Assembly: GCF_002080455.1 (NCBI RefSeq)
Contig: NZ_CP020555.1
Coordinates: forward strand, 3,472,001-3,536,000
DNA length: 64,000 bases
Reading direction: 5' to 3'
DNA from: Streptomyces sp. Sge12
GTDB lineage: Bacteria > Actinomycetota > Actinomycetes > Streptomycetales > Streptomycetaceae
The notes under the pieces are model-generated. The model made no database searches. It was not told the origin of the DNA and saw nothing but the letters and a program-made list of their open reading frames with translations. Position numbers and translations under genes: made by a program. The number at the start of each line of letters is the position of its first letter. The first letter of the stretch is position 1. Of the stretch, positions 10,783-19,275 are shown piece by piece.

Positions 10783-11793
10783 CTATCCGGCGCGGTGCAC
10801 CACGGCGTCGCACAGCTCTTCGAGGGCCGACTTGGCGAAGCACTCCGGCAGCGGGGCGAGCGCGGCGCGCGCGTCCTCGGCGTACTGGATGGTGTCGCGG
10901 CGGGCCCGCTCCAGGGCGGGGTGCGCCCGCAGCCGGGTGAGGACCTCGGCGTGGCGGGCGTCGTCCGTCAGGTCGCCGTCCAGGAGGCTCACGAGCTCCA
11001 GGTCGGCCGGGTCGCCGTCCCGGTCCGCCATCTCGCGCAGCCGCAGGACGGGCAGCGTCGGGATGCCCTCGCGCAGGTCGGTGCCCGGGGTCTTGCCGGA
11101 CTCGTGGGCGTCGGAGGCGATGTCGAGGACGTCGTCGGCGAGCTGGAAGGCGGTGCCGAGCCGCTCGCCGTACTGGGTCAGGATGTCGACGACCGACTCG
11201 TCGGCGCCGGACATGAGCGCGCCGAAGCGGCCGGAGACCGCGATCAGCGAGCCGGTCTTGCCGGCGATGACGTCGAGGTAGTGGGCGACGGGGTCGCGGC
11301 CGTCGCGCGGACCGGCCGTCTCCAGGATCTGGCCCGTCACCAGCCGCTCGAAGGCCTCGGCCTGGATGCGTACGGCCTCCGGCCCGAGGTCGGCCAGGAT
11401 GTGCGAGGCGCGGGCGAACAGGAAGTCACCCGTGAGGACGGCCACCGAGTTGCCCCAGCGGGCGTTGGCGCTCTCCACCCCACGGCGTACGTCCGCCTCG
11501 TCCATGACGTCGTCGTGGTAGAGGGTCGCGAGGTGCGTGAGCTCGACCACGACGGCGGACGGCACGATGCCGGGCGCGTACGGGTCACCGAACCGGGAGG
11601 CGAGCATCACCAGCAGCGGCCGGAACCGCTTGCCTCCGGCCCGGACCAGGTGCTGTGCGGCCTCGGTGATGAAGGGGACTTCGCTCTTGGTGGCCTCCAG
11701 CAGACCCGCCTCGACGGCGGCCAGTCCGGCCTGGACATCGGTCTCAAGAGCCTGGTCCCGCACGCTCAGTCCGAACGGCCCGACGACGGTCAC
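10783..11793 (-). CDS. Long-chain polyprenyl diphosphate synthase
   Basis: A 336-residue trans-isoprenyl diphosphate synthase that extends farnesyl or geranylgeranyl diphosphate with isopentenyl diphosphate. The GGKRFRP substrate site is at residues 53-59. The first aspartate-rich motif is DDVMD (94-98) with small residues just upstream, which favours a long product. The second motif is DDVLD (220-224). Together with mqnA, mqnC, menG and nuo in this window, the likely product is the menaquinone side chain, probably C45 in Streptomyces; chain length is inferred. A perfect tandem 12-bp repeat lies 18 bp upstream of the start. Confidence 0.9.
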   Translation of the reverse strand: MTVVGPFGLSVRDQALETDVQAGLAAVEAGLLEATKSEVPFITEAAQHLVRAGGKRFRPLLVMLASRFGDPYAPGIVPSAVVVELTHLATLYHDDVMDEADVRRGVESANARWGNSVAVLTGDFLFARASHILADLGPEAVRIQAEAFERLVTGQILETAGPRDGRDPVAHYLDVIAGKTGSLIAVSGRFGALMSGADESVVDILTQYGERLGTAFQLADDVLDIASDAHESGKTPGTDLREGIPTLPVLRLREMADRDGDPADLELVSLLDGDLTDDARHAEVLTRLRAHPALERARRDTIQYAEDARAALAPLPECFAKSALEELCDAVVHRAG

Positions 11794-11810
11794 GAGGGGT
11801 ACTCCTGTCT

Positions 11811-11834
11811 GCTGACGATCACGCTGACGATCAC
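11811..11834. repeat. Tandem 12-bp direct repeat in the promoter region
   Basis: GCTGACGATCAC occurs twice back to back (11811-11822, 11823-11834), 18-41 bp upstream of the polyprenyl synthase start. Identical adjacent copies could be an operator or a recent duplication in the 5' leader. The 190-bp gap also has to hold the promoter of the divergent transporter at 11984. Confidence 0.5.
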
Positions 11835-11983
11835 ATGGATTGTCGATGTGTCGCTGCCATCACTCAAGCCAGCGTATCGGGTCTGTTTTCGATCACCGAG
11901 AGCGCCTTCCCGGCCACCACCCGCGCACTGTCCGATGCACACCGGTATGTTCTGGAGAAGCCGAATCAACCGGAGAATACGTT

Positions 11984-13501
11984 TTGCCCAGAACTACGAC
12001 CGATAGGGACGAGCCCGCGGATCCGGAGGCCGACCAGCCGCCGCCCCGTGACGACCATGCCTTCCTCGGCCACCCCCGGGGCCTCGCCACGCTCTCCGGG
12101 CTGGAGGTCTGGGAGCGCTTCTCGTTCCTGGGCATGCAGGCCATCCTCGTCCTCTACTTCGCGGACACGGTGGCGAACGGCGGCCTGGGGATGGCCCCGG
12201 GCACCGCAGCCTCCGTCTCGGCGGCCTACGGGACCATGGTCTACCTCGTCTCCGTCGCCGGCGGGTGGCTCGCCGACCGCATCCTCGGTTCGTACCGGGC
12301 CGTGCTCTGGGGCGGCATCCTGATCGCCTGCGGCCACTACGCCATGGCGGTGCCGACGGCCGCCATGACCTGGGTCGGACTCGGCCTGATCAGCGCGGGA
12401 ACCGGCCTGCTCAAGCCGAACGTGGCCACCATGGTCGGCAAGCTCTACCGGACGGACGACGACCGCCGCGACGCCGGCTTCGCCCTCTACTACATGGCCA
12501 TCAACATCGGCGCCTTCGCCGGACCGCTGGTCACCGGCTGGCTCGGCGAGCACCAGGGCTGGCACTGGGGCTTCTCCGCCGCCGCCATCGGCATGACCGC
12601 GGGCCTGGTCCAGTACGTCCTGGGCCGCCGCCATCTGGCCGGACGCAAGCACTCCGCCGAGTACGCCCTCGCCCCCGACGCCATGCGCCGCACCGTGTGG
12701 CGGATCGTCGGCGGCTGCCTCGCCTTCGGCGCGATCGCCACCCTTCTGGCGGTCACCGGCCTGCTGACCATGGACCGCTTCGTCGACCTGCTCACCCTCG
12801 TCTCGGTGATCGCCCCGATCGTCTACTTCGTGGTGATGTTCCGCAGCCCGCGGGTGACGCCCGAGGAGCGCGGGCGGCTGCGCCCGTACGTGGTCCTCTT
12901 CCTGGCCTCGGTCGCCTTCAACTTCATCCTCTTCCAGGCCTACTCGACGATGATGCTGCTGGCCTCCACCAACGCCGAGAGCGCGATCCTCGGCTTCGAC
13001 TTCCCGTCGAGCTGGTACGCCTCCGCGCTCGGCGCCTTCGAGGTGGCGCTGGCCCCGGTCGTCGCCGCGCTGTGGGCCCGGATGGGCCACCGCCAGCCGC
13101 ACGCCTCCAACAAGATCGCCATCGGGGTGATCCTGGGCGGCCTGTCCTTCCTGCTGATGGTGATCCCGACCTCCGGGCACAGCGGGGACGCCTACAGGAT
13201 GGCCGCCTGGTGGATCGTCGGCTCCTACCTGCTGCTCGGCCTCGGCGACGTCCTGCTGGAGACCTCGGGCATGTCGGCCACCAGCAAGCTCGCCCCGCGC
13301 GCCTTCGGCAGCCAGACGATGGCGCTCTGGTTCCTCTCGCTCGCGCTGGCCAACGGCATCCAGGCCCAGGTCGTCAAGGTCTACGGCCAGGTGCCGAACC
13401 CCGTGTACTTCGGCCTCAACGGCGCCGTCGCGGTGGCTGTGGGCGTGGCCGTGATGGCGATGGCGCCGTGGCTGCGGCGCACGATGCACCCCGTCCACTG
13501 A
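11984..13501 (+). CDS. POT/PTR-family peptide:proton symporter (MFS)
   Basis: A 505-residue membrane transporter with about 12-14 helices. Family signatures are GLEVWERFSFLGMQAILVLYF (helix 1) and the PTR2 blocks LGLISAGTGLLKPNVATM and FALYYMAINIGAFAGPLVTG. It should import di- and tripeptides with protons. The start is inferred: the TTG at 11984 has GGAGA about 8 bases upstream and gives a short hydrophilic N-terminus, while the longer open frame upstream has no plausible start context. It is divergent from the polyprenyl synthase. Nearby CocE-type and M28 peptidases hint at a local peptide-use theme, without proof. Confidence 0.88.
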   Translation: MPRTTTDRDEPADPEADQPPPRDDHAFLGHPRGLATLSGLEVWERFSFLGMQAILVLYFADTVANGGLGMAPGTAASVSAAYGTMVYLVSVAGGWLADRILGSYRAVLWGGILIACGHYAMAVPTAAMTWVGLGLISAGTGLLKPNVATMVGKLYRTDDDRRDAGFALYYMAINIGAFAGPLVTGWLGEHQGWHWGFSAAAIGMTAGLVQYVLGRRHLAGRKHSAEYALAPDAMRRTVWRIVGGCLAFGAIATLLAVTGLLTMDRFVDLLTLVSVIAPIVYFVVMFRSPRVTPEERGRLRPYVVLFLASVAFNFILFQAYSTMMLLASTNAESAILGFDFPSSWYASALGAFEVALAPVVAALWARMGHRQPHASNKIAIGVILGGLSFLLMVIPTSGHSGDAYRMAAWWIVGSYLLLGLGDVLLETSGMSATSKLAPRAFGSQTMALWFLSLALANGIQAQVVKVYGQVPNPVYFGLNGAVAVAVGVAVMAMAPWLRRTMHPVH

Positions 13502-13507
13502 GGCCGG

Positions 13508-13541
13508 GTCCGAGGAAAACGTCCGAGGGATACGTCCGAGG
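13508..13541 (+). repeat. Three GTCCGAGG units at 13-bp spacing
   Basis: GTCCGAGG occurs at 13508, 13521 and 13534, each 13 bp apart, filling most of the 60-bp gap between the peptide transporter and the CocE-like hydrolase. It could be a regulator site or slippage-derived sequence. Confidence 0.45.
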
Positions 13542-13561
13542 CGATTGGCGGCCGAGACCAG

Positions 13562-15565
13562 ATGATCATCCGTACCGACTTCCCTTACGGCACCACCCAC
13601 GAGGATGTCCGGATCCCGCTCCCCGACGGCGTGGAGCTCTACGCGCGGATCTGGCGCCCGGTGACGGACGAGCCCGTCCCGGCGCTGCTGGAGTACCTCC
13701 CGTACCGCCTCACCGACTGGACCGCTCCGCGCGACCGGCAGCGCCACCCCTGGTACGCCGGGCACGGCTACGCCTCGGTACGGGTGGACGTGCGCGGGCA
13801 CGGCTGCAGCGGCGGCCGGCCCGGCGACGAGTACGACGCCCGGGAGCTGGCCGACGGGGTCGCGGTGGTGGAGTGGCTGGCGGCGCAGCCGTGGTGCACG
13901 GGCGCGGTGGGCATGTTCGGGATCTCGTGGGGCGGGTTCAACTCGCTCCAGATCGCCGCCCTGGCTCCCGAACCGCTGAAGGCGGTCGTCACCGTCTGCT
14001 CGACGGACGACCGGTACGACAACGACGTCCACTACATGGGCGGCTCGGTGCTCGCCGTGGACATGCACGCGTGGGCGGCGACGATGCTGGCCTTCGCCTC
14101 GCGGCCGCCGGACCCGCAGTTCGTCGGCGACGGCTGGCGGCGGCAGTGGCTGGACCGGCTGGAGGCGGTGGAGCCCCTCGTCCACACCTGGCTCTCGCAC
14201 CAGACCCGCGACGACTACTGGCGCCACGGCAGCGTCTGCGAGGACTACGCGGCGATCCGCGCGGCCGTGCTCGCGGTCGGCGGCTGGCACGACCCGTACC
14301 GGGACACGGTGCTGCGGCTGGTCGAACACCTGCCGCCGGCCCGGGTACGGGGCCTGATCGGCCCCTGGTCGCACCAGTACCCGGACCGCGGGCTGCCGCC
14401 GGGGCCCGCCATCGGCTTCCTCCAGGAGACCCTGCGCTGGTGGGACCACTGGCTGAAGGGCGTGGACAACGACGTGATGGAGGAGCCGCTGCTGCGCACC
14501 TGGATCAGCGACTCGCACCCGCCGGCGACGGTGTACGAGGAGCTCCCGGGCCGCTGGGTCGGCGAGAGGGCCTGGCCCTCGGCGTCGGTGATCCCCGTCC
14601 CGTACGTGTTCCAGGGCGCGCCGGTGGACGTCGCCTCCCCGCAGCACACCGGGCTGGACGCGGGCCGGTTCTTCCCCTTCGGCAATGACGCCGACCTGCC
14701 GCCGGACCAGCGGGAGGAGGACGCGAAGTCGGCCTGCTTCGAGTTCCCGGTGGGGCGCGAGGAGCCGGTGGAGATCCTGGGACGGCCGTCGGTCACCCTG
14801 CGGCTGCGGCTCGACGTGCCGTACGGGCAGGTCGTGGCCCGGCTGTGCGACGTCGCCCCGGACGGCTCGTCGACGCTGGTCACGCGGGGCGCGCTGAACC
14901 TGTCCGCCCGCCGGGGCCGGGACCGTGCGGTGCCCTGGCCGGTGGGCTCGTACGAGGACGTCACCTTCGAGCTGAACGGCATCGGGCACGCCTTCGCGCC
15001 GGGGCACCGGATCCGCCTGGCCGTGTCCTCCGCGTACTGGCCGTGGATCTGGCCGCGGGCCGGCTCCGAGGCCGGCTGGACCCTGGACCCGGCGGGCAGC
15101 GCGCTGACCCTCCCGGTGCGTGCCGCGTCGGCGGCGGACGGCGGGATCGTCTTCGAGGCCCCGGAGCAGTCGGAGCCGCTGGGCGTGGTCTTCCCGGAGA
15201 CACTGGACGAGCCGCGCCCGGAGCGGCTGGTCGTACGGGACGTCGCGCGCGGCACGTGGCGGCTGGAGGTGGACCCGCGGTACGGGGGCACGCGGGTGTA
15301 CCCGGACGGCCTGGAGTACGCGGAGGACGCGGAGGAGGTGTACGAGATCCAGGACGCGGACGCGCTGTCGGCGCGCACGCTCTCGCGGTGGCGGATCCGG
15401 CTCCACCGGCCGGAGCTGGGCTGGGACGCGCGGGTGGAGACGCGCTCGGAGATCCGTTGCGACGAGGGCGGTTTCCTGACGTCGAACGAGGTGGTGTGCC
15501 GGGACGGGGACGAGGTGGTCTTCCACCGGACGTGGGAACGCCGGCTGCCTCGGGCGGCGGGCTGA
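13562..15565 (+). CDS. CocE/NonD-family serine hydrolase (X-Pro dipeptidyl-peptidase-like)
   Basis: A 667-residue alpha/beta hydrolase with a C-terminal jelly-roll domain (PepX_C, about residues 390-640). The nucleophile is Ser122 in MFGISWGGFN. The acid is probably the Asp in GGWHDPYRDT (about residue 243) and the base the His in GPWSHQYPDRG (about 271). Family members cleave X-Pro dipeptides or esters such as cocaine; the substrate here is not readable. There is no signal peptide, so it is cytosolic. It sits 60 bp behind the peptide transporter on the same strand, so it may process imported peptides. Confidence 0.85.
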   Translation: MIIRTDFPYGTTHEDVRIPLPDGVELYARIWRPVTDEPVPALLEYLPYRLTDWTAPRDRQRHPWYAGHGYASVRVDVRGHGCSGGRPGDEYDARELADGVAVVEWLAAQPWCTGAVGMFGISWGGFNSLQIAALAPEPLKAVVTVCSTDDRYDNDVHYMGGSVLAVDMHAWAATMLAFASRPPDPQFVGDGWRRQWLDRLEAVEPLVHTWLSHQTRDDYWRHGSVCEDYAAIRAAVLAVGGWHDPYRDTVLRLVEHLPPARVRGLIGPWSHQYPDRGLPPGPAIGFLQETLRWWDHWLKGVDNDVMEEPLLRTWISDSHPPATVYEELPGRWVGERAWPSASVIPVPYVFQGAPVDVASPQHTGLDAGRFFPFGNDADLPPDQREEDAKSACFEFPVGREEPVEILGRPSVTLRLRLDVPYGQVVARLCDVAPDGSSTLVTRGALNLSARRGRDRAVPWPVGSYEDVTFELNGIGHAFAPGHRIRLAVSSAYWPWIWPRAGSEAGWTLDPAGSALTLPVRAASAADGGIVFEAPEQSEPLGVVFPETLDEPRPERLVVRDVARGTWRLEVDPRYGGTRVYPDGLEYAEDAEEVYEIQDADALSARTLSRWRIRLHRPELGWDARVETRSEIRCDEGGFLTSNEVVCRDGDEVVFHRTWERRLPRAAG

Positions 15566-15623
15566 GCGGGTCGAACCCCGCCCCGGCGGGCGGCCCGCGC
15601 TCGAACGCCGACGCCGGCAAAAT

Positions 15624-15672
15624 CCAGCCCCGCCGGCGTTTGAGGCGCGGGGGTGCGGGGGCAGCGCCCCCG
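15624..15672. repeat. Dispersed intergenic repeat with terminator-like hairpin
   Basis: Bases 15624-15650 match, in reverse complement with one mismatch, the block at 240-266. A 7-bp stem (15656-15662 with 15666-15672) follows, so the element could terminate both converging genes (stops at 15565 and 15683). The whole gap 15566-15682 is this repeat. Confidence 0.6.
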
Positions 15673-15682
15673 GAACCGGCGG

Positions 15683-16501
15683 TCAGCCGTACAGGCGCTC
15701 CAGGACCACCGCCACGCCGTCGTCGTCGTTGGACAAGGTGATCTCGTCCGCCACCACGACCAGCTCGGGGTGGGAGTTGGCCATCGCCACGCCGTGGGCG
15801 GCCCACGCGAACATCGGGATGTCGTTCGGCATGTCGCCGAAGGCGATCGTGCCGGCCGGGGACGCGCCCAGGATCTGTGCCGCCCGCGCGAGCCCGGTGG
15901 CCTTGTCGATGCCCGGAGGCTGGAGTTCCACCGTGTGCTCGCCCGCCATCGTGACGTTCACCAGGTGGCCGACCACCGAGCGCGCCACCCGCGTCAGTTC
16001 GTCGTCGTCGAGTTCGGGGTGCTGGAGCAGCACCTTGTTGATCGGCGCCGACCACAGGTCGCAGCGCCGCGGGACGGAGACCGTCGGCAGGTGGGGGTGC
16101 CACATCCGGTAGCCCGGCCCTATCAGCATCTCCGCGTCCGCCCCCTCCTGGTTGACCGCCGCGTAGACCTCGCCGATCTCCGCCTCGATCTTGCCGAGGG
16201 CCACCTCGGCCAGCTCGCGGTCCATGGACACGGAGTGCAGCAGGCGCCCGCGCGCCGCGTCGTACACCTGCGCGCCCTGCCCGCACACCGCGAGCCCCGT
16301 GTAGCCGAGCCGGTCCAGGACGTGTCGGACCTGGGGGACGGGGCGTCCGGTGACGATGATGTGCTGGGCGCCGGCCGCGCGCGCCGTCGCGAGTGCCGCG
16401 CAGGAGCGGGCAGAGACGGTGTCCCCGGCTTGCAGCAGAGTCCCGTCCAGGTCGGTGGCGATCAAGGCATAGGGAAGGGCCGGAGGCGGGGCGGAAGTCA
16501 C
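15683..16501 (-). CDS. HAD-family hydrolase, Cof subfamily
   Basis: A 272-residue predicted phosphatase. Motif I is ATDLDGTLLQ, with the nucleophile Asp in DLDGT. Motif II is IVTGRP, and the metal-binding motif IV is FGDMPNDIPMF. The large insertion between motifs is the C2 cap typical of Cof/YidA enzymes, which hydrolyse sugar phosphates, FMN or similar. The GTG at 16501 gives a short N-terminus just ahead of motif I. A TTG at 16531 adds ten residues and cannot be excluded. It is a single gene, convergent with the CocE-like hydrolase. Confidence 0.85.
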   Translation of the reverse strand: MTSAPPPALPYALIATDLDGTLLQAGDTVSARSCAALATARAAGAQHIIVTGRPVPQVRHVLDRLGYTGLAVCGQGAQVYDAARGRLLHSVSMDRELAEVALGKIEAEIGEVYAAVNQEGADAEMLIGPGYRMWHPHLPTVSVPRRCDLWSAPINKVLLQHPELDDDELTRVARSVVGHLVNVTMAGEHTVELQPPGIDKATGLARAAQILGASPAGTIAFGDMPNDIPMFAWAAHGVAMANSHPELVVVADEITLSNDDDGVAVVLERLYG

Positions 16502-16840
16502 GGCGCCAAGGATACGGACCCCTTTGGACAAGTCCTACAAATAGAGCCCGAATCCGGCCTCCCACACGTCCCATCCGTCACTTTGACGCGCTCCCGCGTC
16601 GAGCAGGACAGGGCCGGGGCAGGGAAGTGCACAACCCCGACGGTAGAGCCCCCGATCGACCGCACGTACCAAAAGATCAGATATGACCGGAACTGTGGAT
16701 ACCTGACCACGAGCGTTGTCCCGGGGTGTGTTTCATCTCCGCCCGGGTGCCCGCGCTTTCCCGCAGGATCCTGAGTAGCGTGTCCCGCACCGTGTCTACC
16801 GGGACACCCCCGGACCGCGTCGAAAGCGAGGCAGTACCCC
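16502..16840. other. Divergent intergenic region, no gene seen
   Basis: This 340-bp gap separates the HAD gene from fumarylacetoacetase. It is less GC-rich than its surroundings. It contains one clear dyad (GACGCG at 16585, CTCC, CGCGTC ending 16600). I found no convincing -35/-10 pair and no ORF with Streptomyces codon bias. Confidence 0.5.
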
Positions 16841-18064
16841 ATGCCCCAGCAGAGCCCCCTCGATGTCCCCGAGGGCGACCCGTTCGGGCCGCACAACCTC
16901 CCCTACGGCGTCTTCTCGACCGCCGCGGACGAGCGGCGGCGGGTCGGCGTCCGCATCGGCGGATTCGTCCTCGACGCGGGGGCGGCCGCGGCCGCGCTCG
17001 GCTCCCCGTTCGCGGGACTGCTCGGACGGTCCTCCCTCAACCCGCTGCTGGCCGCCGGCCACACCGCCTGGCGCGACGTGCGCCGCGCGCTGACCGCCTG
17101 GGTCACCGACCCCGGCCACCGCCCCACCGTCGAGCCGCACCTGGTCCCGCTCGACGAGGTCACCCTGCACCTGCCGTACGAGGTCGCCGACTACGTCGAC
17201 TTCTACGCCAGCGAGCACCACGCCACCAACGTCGGAAAGATGTTCCGCCCCGACGGCGACGCGCTGACCCCCAACTGGAAGCACCTGCCGATCGGTTACC
17301 ACGGCCGCTCCGGCACCATCGTGGTCTCCGGCACCGACGTCGTACGCCCCAGCGGCCAGCGCAAGGTGCCCACCGACCCGGCGCCCGTCTTCGGCCCGTC
17401 GGTCAAGCTCGACATCGAGGCCGAGGTCGGCTTCGTCGTCGGCACCCCCTCCGAACTGGGCCGGCCGGTGGCACTGGGCGACTTCGAGGAGCACGTCTTC
17501 GGGCTGTTCCTCCTCAACGACTGGTCGGCGCGCGACATCCAGGCCTGGGAGTACGTGCCGCTCGGCCCCTTCCTCGGCAAGTCCTTCGCCACCTCCGTCT
17601 CCGCCTGGGTCACCCCGCTGGAGGCCCTGGACGCGGCCCGGGTCGCCCCGCCCACCCGCGACTTCCCGCTCCAGCCCTACCTGGACGACGCCGAACTCGA
17701 CCGCCCCGGCGGCTTCGACCTGCGCATCACCGTCTCGATCAACGGGCAGGAGGTGGCGCAGCCGCCCTTCGCCACCATGTACTGGACGGCCGCCCAGCAG
17801 CTCGCCCACATGACCGTCAACGGCGCTTCCCTGCGCACCGGCGACGTCTTCGGCTCCGGCACCGTCAGCGGCCCCGAGGTCGGCCAGCGAGGCTCGCTGC
17901 TGGAGCTCACCTGGAACGGCCGCGACGCCATCGAGCTCACCGACGGCAAGCGCACCTTCCTGGAGGACGGGGACACCGTCACCCTCACCGCCTGGGCCCC
18001 CGGCCCGGACGGCACCCGCGTCGGCCTCGGCGAGGTCACCGGACGCATTGTGGGATCGCGCTAG
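16841..18064 (+). CDS. fahA: Fumarylacetoacetase
   Basis: A 407-residue enzyme splitting 4-fumarylacetoacetate to fumarate and acetoacetate, the last step of tyrosine/homogentisate catabolism. An N-terminal FAA_hydrolase_N domain (LDVPEGDPFGPHNLPYGVF) precedes the catalytic domain. Family motifs are DFYASEHHATNVGKMFR (metal and catalytic-base region), PIGYHGR, FLLNDWSARDIQAWEYVPLG and LGKSFATSVS. The length matches the family (about 410). The ATG at 16841 is the natural start. No other homogentisate genes are in the window, so it appears to be transcribed alone. A hairpin follows at 18090. Confidence 0.95.
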   Translation: MPQQSPLDVPEGDPFGPHNLPYGVFSTAADERRRVGVRIGGFVLDAGAAAAALGSPFAGLLGRSSLNPLLAAGHTAWRDVRRALTAWVTDPGHRPTVEPHLVPLDEVTLHLPYEVADYVDFYASEHHATNVGKMFRPDGDALTPNWKHLPIGYHGRSGTIVVSGTDVVRPSGQRKVPTDPAPVFGPSVKLDIEAEVGFVVGTPSELGRPVALGDFEEHVFGLFLLNDWSARDIQAWEYVPLGPFLGKSFATSVSAWVTPLEALDAARVAPPTRDFPLQPYLDDAELDRPGGFDLRITVSINGQEVAQPPFATMYWTAAQQLAHMTVNGASLRTGDVFGSGTVSGPEVGQRGSLLELTWNGRDAIELTDGKRTFLEDGDTVTLTAWAPGPDGTRVGLGEVTGRIVGSR

Positions 18065-18089
18065 TCCGACCCCGGCGGCACACGCGGTC

Positions 18090-18121
18090 GGCGGGGTGGC
18101 GGATCTTTCCACCGCCCCGCC
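18090..18121 (+). terminator. Hairpin after fahA
   Basis: GGCGGGG (18090-18096) pairs with CCCCGCC (18115-18121). The stem continues inward with a G-T pair and one mismatch around a T-containing loop, 25 bp past the fahA stop. Confidence 0.6.
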
Positions 18122-18214
18122 GAAACCGCAGGTCAGAGCCCTTCGCACGCGCCGTCAGGTGGCGCAACACTGCGGCAACACCATCGATGCCGCTCCGCCG
18201 GTACGTTCCCTGCC

Positions 18215-18985
18215 ATGCCAGCCGAACGCACCGCCACGCACACCGTCCCGGTCGCCGCCGCGCGCCGTCGGCGACTGCGCGCGGACCGGGCGCGCCAGCT
18301 CGCCGACCTGCTGCGCCACCAGATCCTGGCGGGCGGCTACCCCGGCGGGGTCCTCCCCCTGGAGAGCGACCTCGCCGACGAGTACGGCGCCGGCCGCAAC
18401 ACCGTCCGCCAGGCCCTCGACCTGCTGCGCGGCGAGCAGCTCGTGGAGCGCCGCCCGGGCGTGGGCACCGTCGTGGTCTGCGAGAAGTACCCGCACGGCC
18501 TGGACCGGCTGCAGGGCCTGGCCGAGACCCTGAACGAGCACGGCCGGGTGACCAACGAGGTCCGCACCGTAGGCCCCGTACGCGCCCCCGCCCCGGTCGC
18601 CGGGCGGCTCGGCCTGCCCGAGCACGCCGACGTGCTCTACATCGAACGGCTGCGGCGCCTGAACGGACTGCCGCTCTCCCTCGACCTCACCTACATCCCG
18701 ATGGACATCGGCGCCGGACTGCTGGGCTGCGACCTGGAGAACACCGATGTCTTCCGGCTCCTGGAACAGCTGACCGGGCAGCCGCTCGGCCACGCCGAGA
18801 TCACCCTCGAGGCCGTCAACGCCGACGCGCACTCCGCCGCCGTCCTCCAGGCCCCCCGCGGGGCCGCCGTCCTGATGCTGGAGCGGCTCACCCACCTCGC
18901 CGACGGCCGGCCGGTGGACCTGGAGTTCATCCGCTTCCGCGGCGACCGGATCACCATGAGCGGCCTGCTGCGCCGCGCCCTCTGA
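18215..18985 (+). CDS. GntR-family regulator (HutC/UTRA type)
   Basis: A 256-residue repressor-type protein. The winged helix-turn-helix (residues about 22-90) shows LADLLRHQILAGGY, LPLESDLADEYGAGRNTVRQALDLLR and LVERRPGVGTVV. The C-terminal UTRA ligand-binding domain is at about 100-250. It lies 48 bp upstream of the ferredoxin gene and runs the same way, so it most likely controls the ferredoxin/ABC transporter/flavoprotein cluster in response to the imported substrate or a derivative. That link is inferred from position only. Confidence 0.88.
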   Translation: MPAERTATHTVPVAAARRRRLRADRARQLADLLRHQILAGGYPGGVLPLESDLADEYGAGRNTVRQALDLLRGEQLVERRPGVGTVVVCEKYPHGLDRLQGLAETLNEHGRVTNEVRTVGPVRAPAPVAGRLGLPEHADVLYIERLRRLNGLPLSLDLTYIPMDIGAGLLGCDLENTDVFRLLEQLTGQPLGHAEITLEAVNADAHSAAVLQAPRGAAVLMLERLTHLADGRPVDLEFIRFRGDRITMSGLLRRAL

Positions 18986-19033
18986 CCTCCCCTCCCTCCC
19001 GCCCCTTGCGTACCCACCTTCCTGGAGACAGCC

Positions 19034-19261
19034 ATGCCCGTGGTCCCCCAGCGCGGCGACGTGCCCGTGACCATCGACGAGTCCCTGTGCATCGACGGCT
19101 GCACCCTCTGCGTCGACATGTGTCCGCTCGACTCGCTCGCGATCCGCGAGGACAACGGCAAGGCCTACATGCACGTCGACGAGTGCTGGTACTGCGGCCC
19201 GTGCGCCGCCCGCTGTCCCACCGGCGCGGTCACCGTCAACATGCCCTACCTGCTCCGGTGA
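19034..19261 (+). CDS. Small 2[4Fe-4S] ferredoxin, AprB-like
   Basis: A 75-residue iron-sulfur protein with eight cysteines in two sets: CIDGCTLCVDMCP (the first spacing has one extra residue, C-x3-C-x2-C-x3-C-P) and CWYCGPCAARCP. It should hold two [4Fe-4S] clusters. The altered first spacing and the pairing with an AprA-like flavoprotein (22324) resemble the beta subunit of adenylylsulfate reductase. It probably moves electrons to or from that flavoprotein. It starts the operon: the next gene begins within 15 bases of its stop. Confidence 0.88.
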   Translation: MPVVPQRGDVPVTIDESLCIDGCTLCVDMCPLDSLAIREDNGKAYMHVDECWYCGPCAARCPTGAVTVNMPYLLR

Positions 19262-19275
19262 AAGGTCCGACCTCC

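Noticed and set aside
11966..15526. A 1186-codon open frame on the minus strand
   Set aside because: It lies opposite the peptide transporter and CocE-like genes, its protein is Arg/Gly/His-rich with no domains, and it is a product of high GC3 on the real strand.
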